Assembly (NCBI GenBank): GCA_041552055.1
Contig: JBFELO010000223.1
Coordinates: 1-5,684 of the forward strand
Length of the DNA stretch: 5,684 nt
Source of the DNA: JBFELO01 sp041552055
GTDB lineage: Bacteria; Acidobacteriota; Thermoanaerobaculia; Thermoanaerobaculales; Sulfomarinibacteraceae
Direction of reading: 5' to 3'
Under the pieces are notes generated by a model that was not told the origin of the DNA, made no database searches, and worked only from the letters and a program-made list of their open reading frames with translations. Positions 5,001-5,684 of this stretch are shown here, in pieces (within the stretch, counting starts at the first letter, position 1; every line of letters starts with the position of its first letter). A program made the position numbers and the translations under genes.

Positions 5001-5684
5001 CCGGCCGCGGTTGTCAACGTGACGTCGTAGAAGCCGGAGTCCGGGTACGACCACTGGACGTCGTTGCAGACGCCAGCCGGGAAGAAGGTGCAGTCGAGGG
5101 ACGCGCCGGTGCCGTCCTTCGGATCGCAGTTGTCTAAGCCGAAGTCCCAGCGCGTAACCGCGAGCGCCGGGTCGACCTCGAAGGCCACCGTCTCGCCCCG
5201 ATCCGGCCTCATGTTGGAGACGTCGAAGTTGGTCTCGACAAAGCCACCCTCGATCACGGTGTAGGTGTTGCCGGCGATGGTCAGGTAGCCGGTGCGCGTC
5301 CCGGGCCACGGGTTCTCCTTGGCTCGGTACCGCACCGTCGCGGCGCCGATGCCGCCCGCCGGGCTCAGCAGCTCGAGCCAACCGGACTCTGACCGGGCAC
5401 CCCACGAGTTCCGGCACGTGCCGGAGGACGGGCTCTGGAATATCGCGACAGTGTAGTCGCCACCGGAGAACGGAATCGTCTTGGAGTACTCCCCAAGGGT
5501 GTAGGAACAGGTCACCGTCGACGGCGGCGGTGTCGGGGTGGGTGGCGGCGGCGTGGTGCCGTCGCACGAGCCGGTGGACAGCACGTTCACGCTCTTGGAG
5601 ATCCCTGCCGGGAACGGCGTGCCGCCGACCTCGACCTCGACCAGCGTCACCGTCTTGGTGCCGCTCGTCGACCACTTGTAGCCC
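2090..5684 (-). CDS. Giant modular exported protein, PKD and BACON-like repeats, 5' end outside window
   Basis: The frame is open from the right edge to TAG 2090-2092: 1,197 residues, numbered here from the first complete codon (Gly, 5681-5683). The edge codons read YKWSTSGTKTVTL, the end of a PKD domain, so GTG 5650 is not the start. Order: PKD end (1 to about 36); proline-rich linker (43-55); BACON-like 1 (59-147); PKD (148-237); half PKD (254-278); BACON-like 2 (281-362) and 3 (368-447); PKD (452-553); proline linker (561-565); BACON-like 4 (568-656); half PKD (668-724); then four beta-rich C-terminal units (730-844, 845-957, 962-1078, 1079-1197). PKD and BACON domains are beta sandwiches of secreted proteins, often in adhesion or glycan binding. 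Each BACON copy carries two Cys, expected to form a disulfide outside the cytoplasm. No catalytic domain, transmembrane helix or C-terminal sorting signal is visible; it ends VLIPAVLGIGVN. Any signal peptide or enzyme domain lies outside the window. A surface or secreted role is inferred. Confidence 0.93.
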   Translation of the reverse strand, partial: GYKWSTSGTKTVTLVEVEVGGTPFPAGISKSVNVLSTGSCDGTTPPPPTPTPPPSTVTCSYTLGEYSKTIPFSGGDYTVAIFQSPSSGTCRNSWGARSESGWLELLSPAGGIGAATVRYRAKENPWPGTRTGYLTIAGNTYTVIEGGFVETNFDVSNMRPDRGETVAFEVDPALAVTRWDFGLDNCDPKDGTGASLDCTFFPAGVCNDVQWSYPDSGFYDVTLTTAAGSKTKTIWVQNEGECPPECHATVAPPAEFTMTPDPAHAGQVVTFDYTGDDAPTCSYSVSPTSASFPAAGGAFSFDISTGADCPWSVTGYAGWINITSPTSGTGPAQVSYTVEANTGTARDTVIGVAGVAAHTVSQAAPAVCAYTIDPLDALFPSEGGTGSFEVQTDPGCAWTATSDKEWVTITNGSGSGSGTVEYAVSGNSGDERYANIAIDGKVHTVTQEEGQAIVTPEEKALAIDFSWNPTSPEIGEKVHFNISGYSSDVRAEWSFGALGCGGEPATQVCDSSFFDCLAMTHTYASAGTHTVAVTVRTKDGALLGSATHSITVQSTGSCGGTPPPPTSCTYFLSPSSASIPAAGDSGRSFNLTTGADCAWTAASQVGWVSVLAGASGTGNGTVSYAVAENTSTTGRSGNIVVTDTADGGTKAHVVAQAGAEDPGTGEENVATQWNWTVSRGEETVATSNQPLFEHVFTVPGTYRVQLVAGNCRATRSRVHTLEVLEVEEYVVPSAVRTPGLNDTFWMTDLRMFNPCDDPVQVTVDYLPEATNNSEVIHSQSYTLDPNKTLIVDDVLSYFPSVEGDSNKGSMRFHYEGNGCIPAVMSRTYNETEQGTFGQAVEAEPVGFAGDDYLYLTGLVDNVSYRTNIGIANFGDVDVWATVTLVDKFGDTLGDEIPVMVYGHSTRQIVEAVEKANVTAEVPIFSAVVDTHGHSLSANASVVDEVTGDPVLYRSYRTLDTEIWIPGVAHLSGKNDSFWKSDITFLNPYDGTIHADLAYVPDDDTQDTADMMLDIDSGSAIPYVDVLGFVPEGTETKGYVVVRSRDGSPLPQIAAKTYNLALEGGTFGQNLKVFKSSDLIGEGGVGFIPGVRHTSSKADGFRTNFGLLHTGSGAAAKVEVMIYKADGTVAGARTVWLDSGEFKQIDLFNLTGLTEIVTEGSVEFRVESGGPVAVYASEVDNRTQDPVLIPAVLGIGVN
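2093..3496 (-). repeat. Duplicated C-terminal domain pair (A1-B1, A2-B2) of the giant protein
   Basis: The last ~470 residues are two copies of a two-domain block. A1 (3496-3152) and A2 (2800-2450) share NDTFWMTDLRMFNP versus NDSFWKSDITFLNP, then DYLP/AYVP, VDDVLSYFP versus YVDVLGFVP, a KG, and TYN...GTFGQ. B1 (3151-2813) and B2 (2449-2093) share RTNIGIANFG versus RTNFGLLHTG and ASVVDEVTGDPVLY versus ASEVDNRTQDPVLI. The blocks are clearly homologous but far diverged, so the duplication is old. I cannot attach a function; the style resembles C-terminal domains of secreted Acidobacteriota proteins, from memory rather than a search. Confidence 0.8.
3716..5509 (-). repeat. Four BACON-like domain copies within the giant protein
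   Basis: Copies lie at 5509-5243, 4843-4598, 4582-4343 and 3982-3716. Their shared pattern is C-x-Y-x-(L/I/V)-x-P, a glycine turn (AAGG, SEGG, AAGD), a C-x-W motif (CPW, CAW, CAW; CRNSW in copy 1), a W(I/V)xI/V strand, SGTG or GSGSG, a Y-x-V-x-x-N strand and a terminal HTVSQ or HTVTQ. This is the BACON layout. Copy 1 is the most divergent (starts CSYTLGE, ends YTVIEGG). PKD or half-PKD sequence separates copies 1/2 and 3/4, while 2 and 3 are nearly back to back. Confidence 0.8.

Noticed and set aside
2975..5137. 720-codon open frame on the plus strand, antisense to the giant gene
   Set aside because: Its product is an Arg/Gly/Val/His-rich string without domain or signal features, as expected opposite a high-GC coding strand. 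The minus-strand frame has clear PKD and BACON domains over the same bases.
5648..5650. GTG as the start of the giant protein
   Set aside because: The frame is open to the window edge and the upstream codons continue a PKD strand (YKWSTSGTKTVTL); no signal peptide follows the GTG.

Overview
The window is about 65% G+C over most of its length and reads like a chromosomal piece of a high-GC Gram-negative bacterium. The best guess, from protein style only, is an Acidobacteriota-like lineage: Cys-containing BACON-type repeats, PKD domains, a C-terminal domain of the 'sDl.flNP...GTFGQ' type, and hexanucleotide repeats between genes. No rRNA or other taxonomic marker is present.

Layout from left to right. 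(1) 45-371, minus strand: the C-terminal two thirds of a Nudix hydrolase with a perfect Nudix box and no start. (2) About 355-781, minus strand: the first half of an ABC-transporter ATPase of the polysaccharide-export (Wzt/TagH-like) type. It has Walker A but loses the signature motif, Walker B and H-loop because its sequence runs out of frame into the Nudix gene. G+C is about 55% in 1-300 (counted) and about 69% in 421-540 (counted), so a composition break coincides with the gene junction. This is either a recombination scar or an assembly chimera. (3) 782-1112: intergenic region with hexanucleotide tandem repeats, inverted repeats and a textbook sigma-54 (-24/-12) promoter. (4) 1113-1937, plus strand: a secreted, LolA-like-fold protein of unknown function, with a good ribosome binding site and a signal peptide. 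(5) 1938-2089: intergenic region between convergent genes, with a hexamer-containing hairpin and a minus-strand intrinsic terminator. (6) 2090-5684, minus strand: the 3' part of a very large modular extracellular protein. It has PKD and BACON-like domains, proline-rich linkers and a C-terminal domain pair that is duplicated. Its N-terminus lies beyond the right edge.

The genes do not form an obvious pathway. The two intact reading frames are convergent and separately transcribed; both products appear to be exported. I see no defence system, CRISPR array, transposase or RNA gene. The points most worth checking are the Nudix/ABC junction, the sigma-54 promoter in front of an uncharacterised envelope protein, the intergenic hexamer elements, and the module and half-module duplications in the giant protein.
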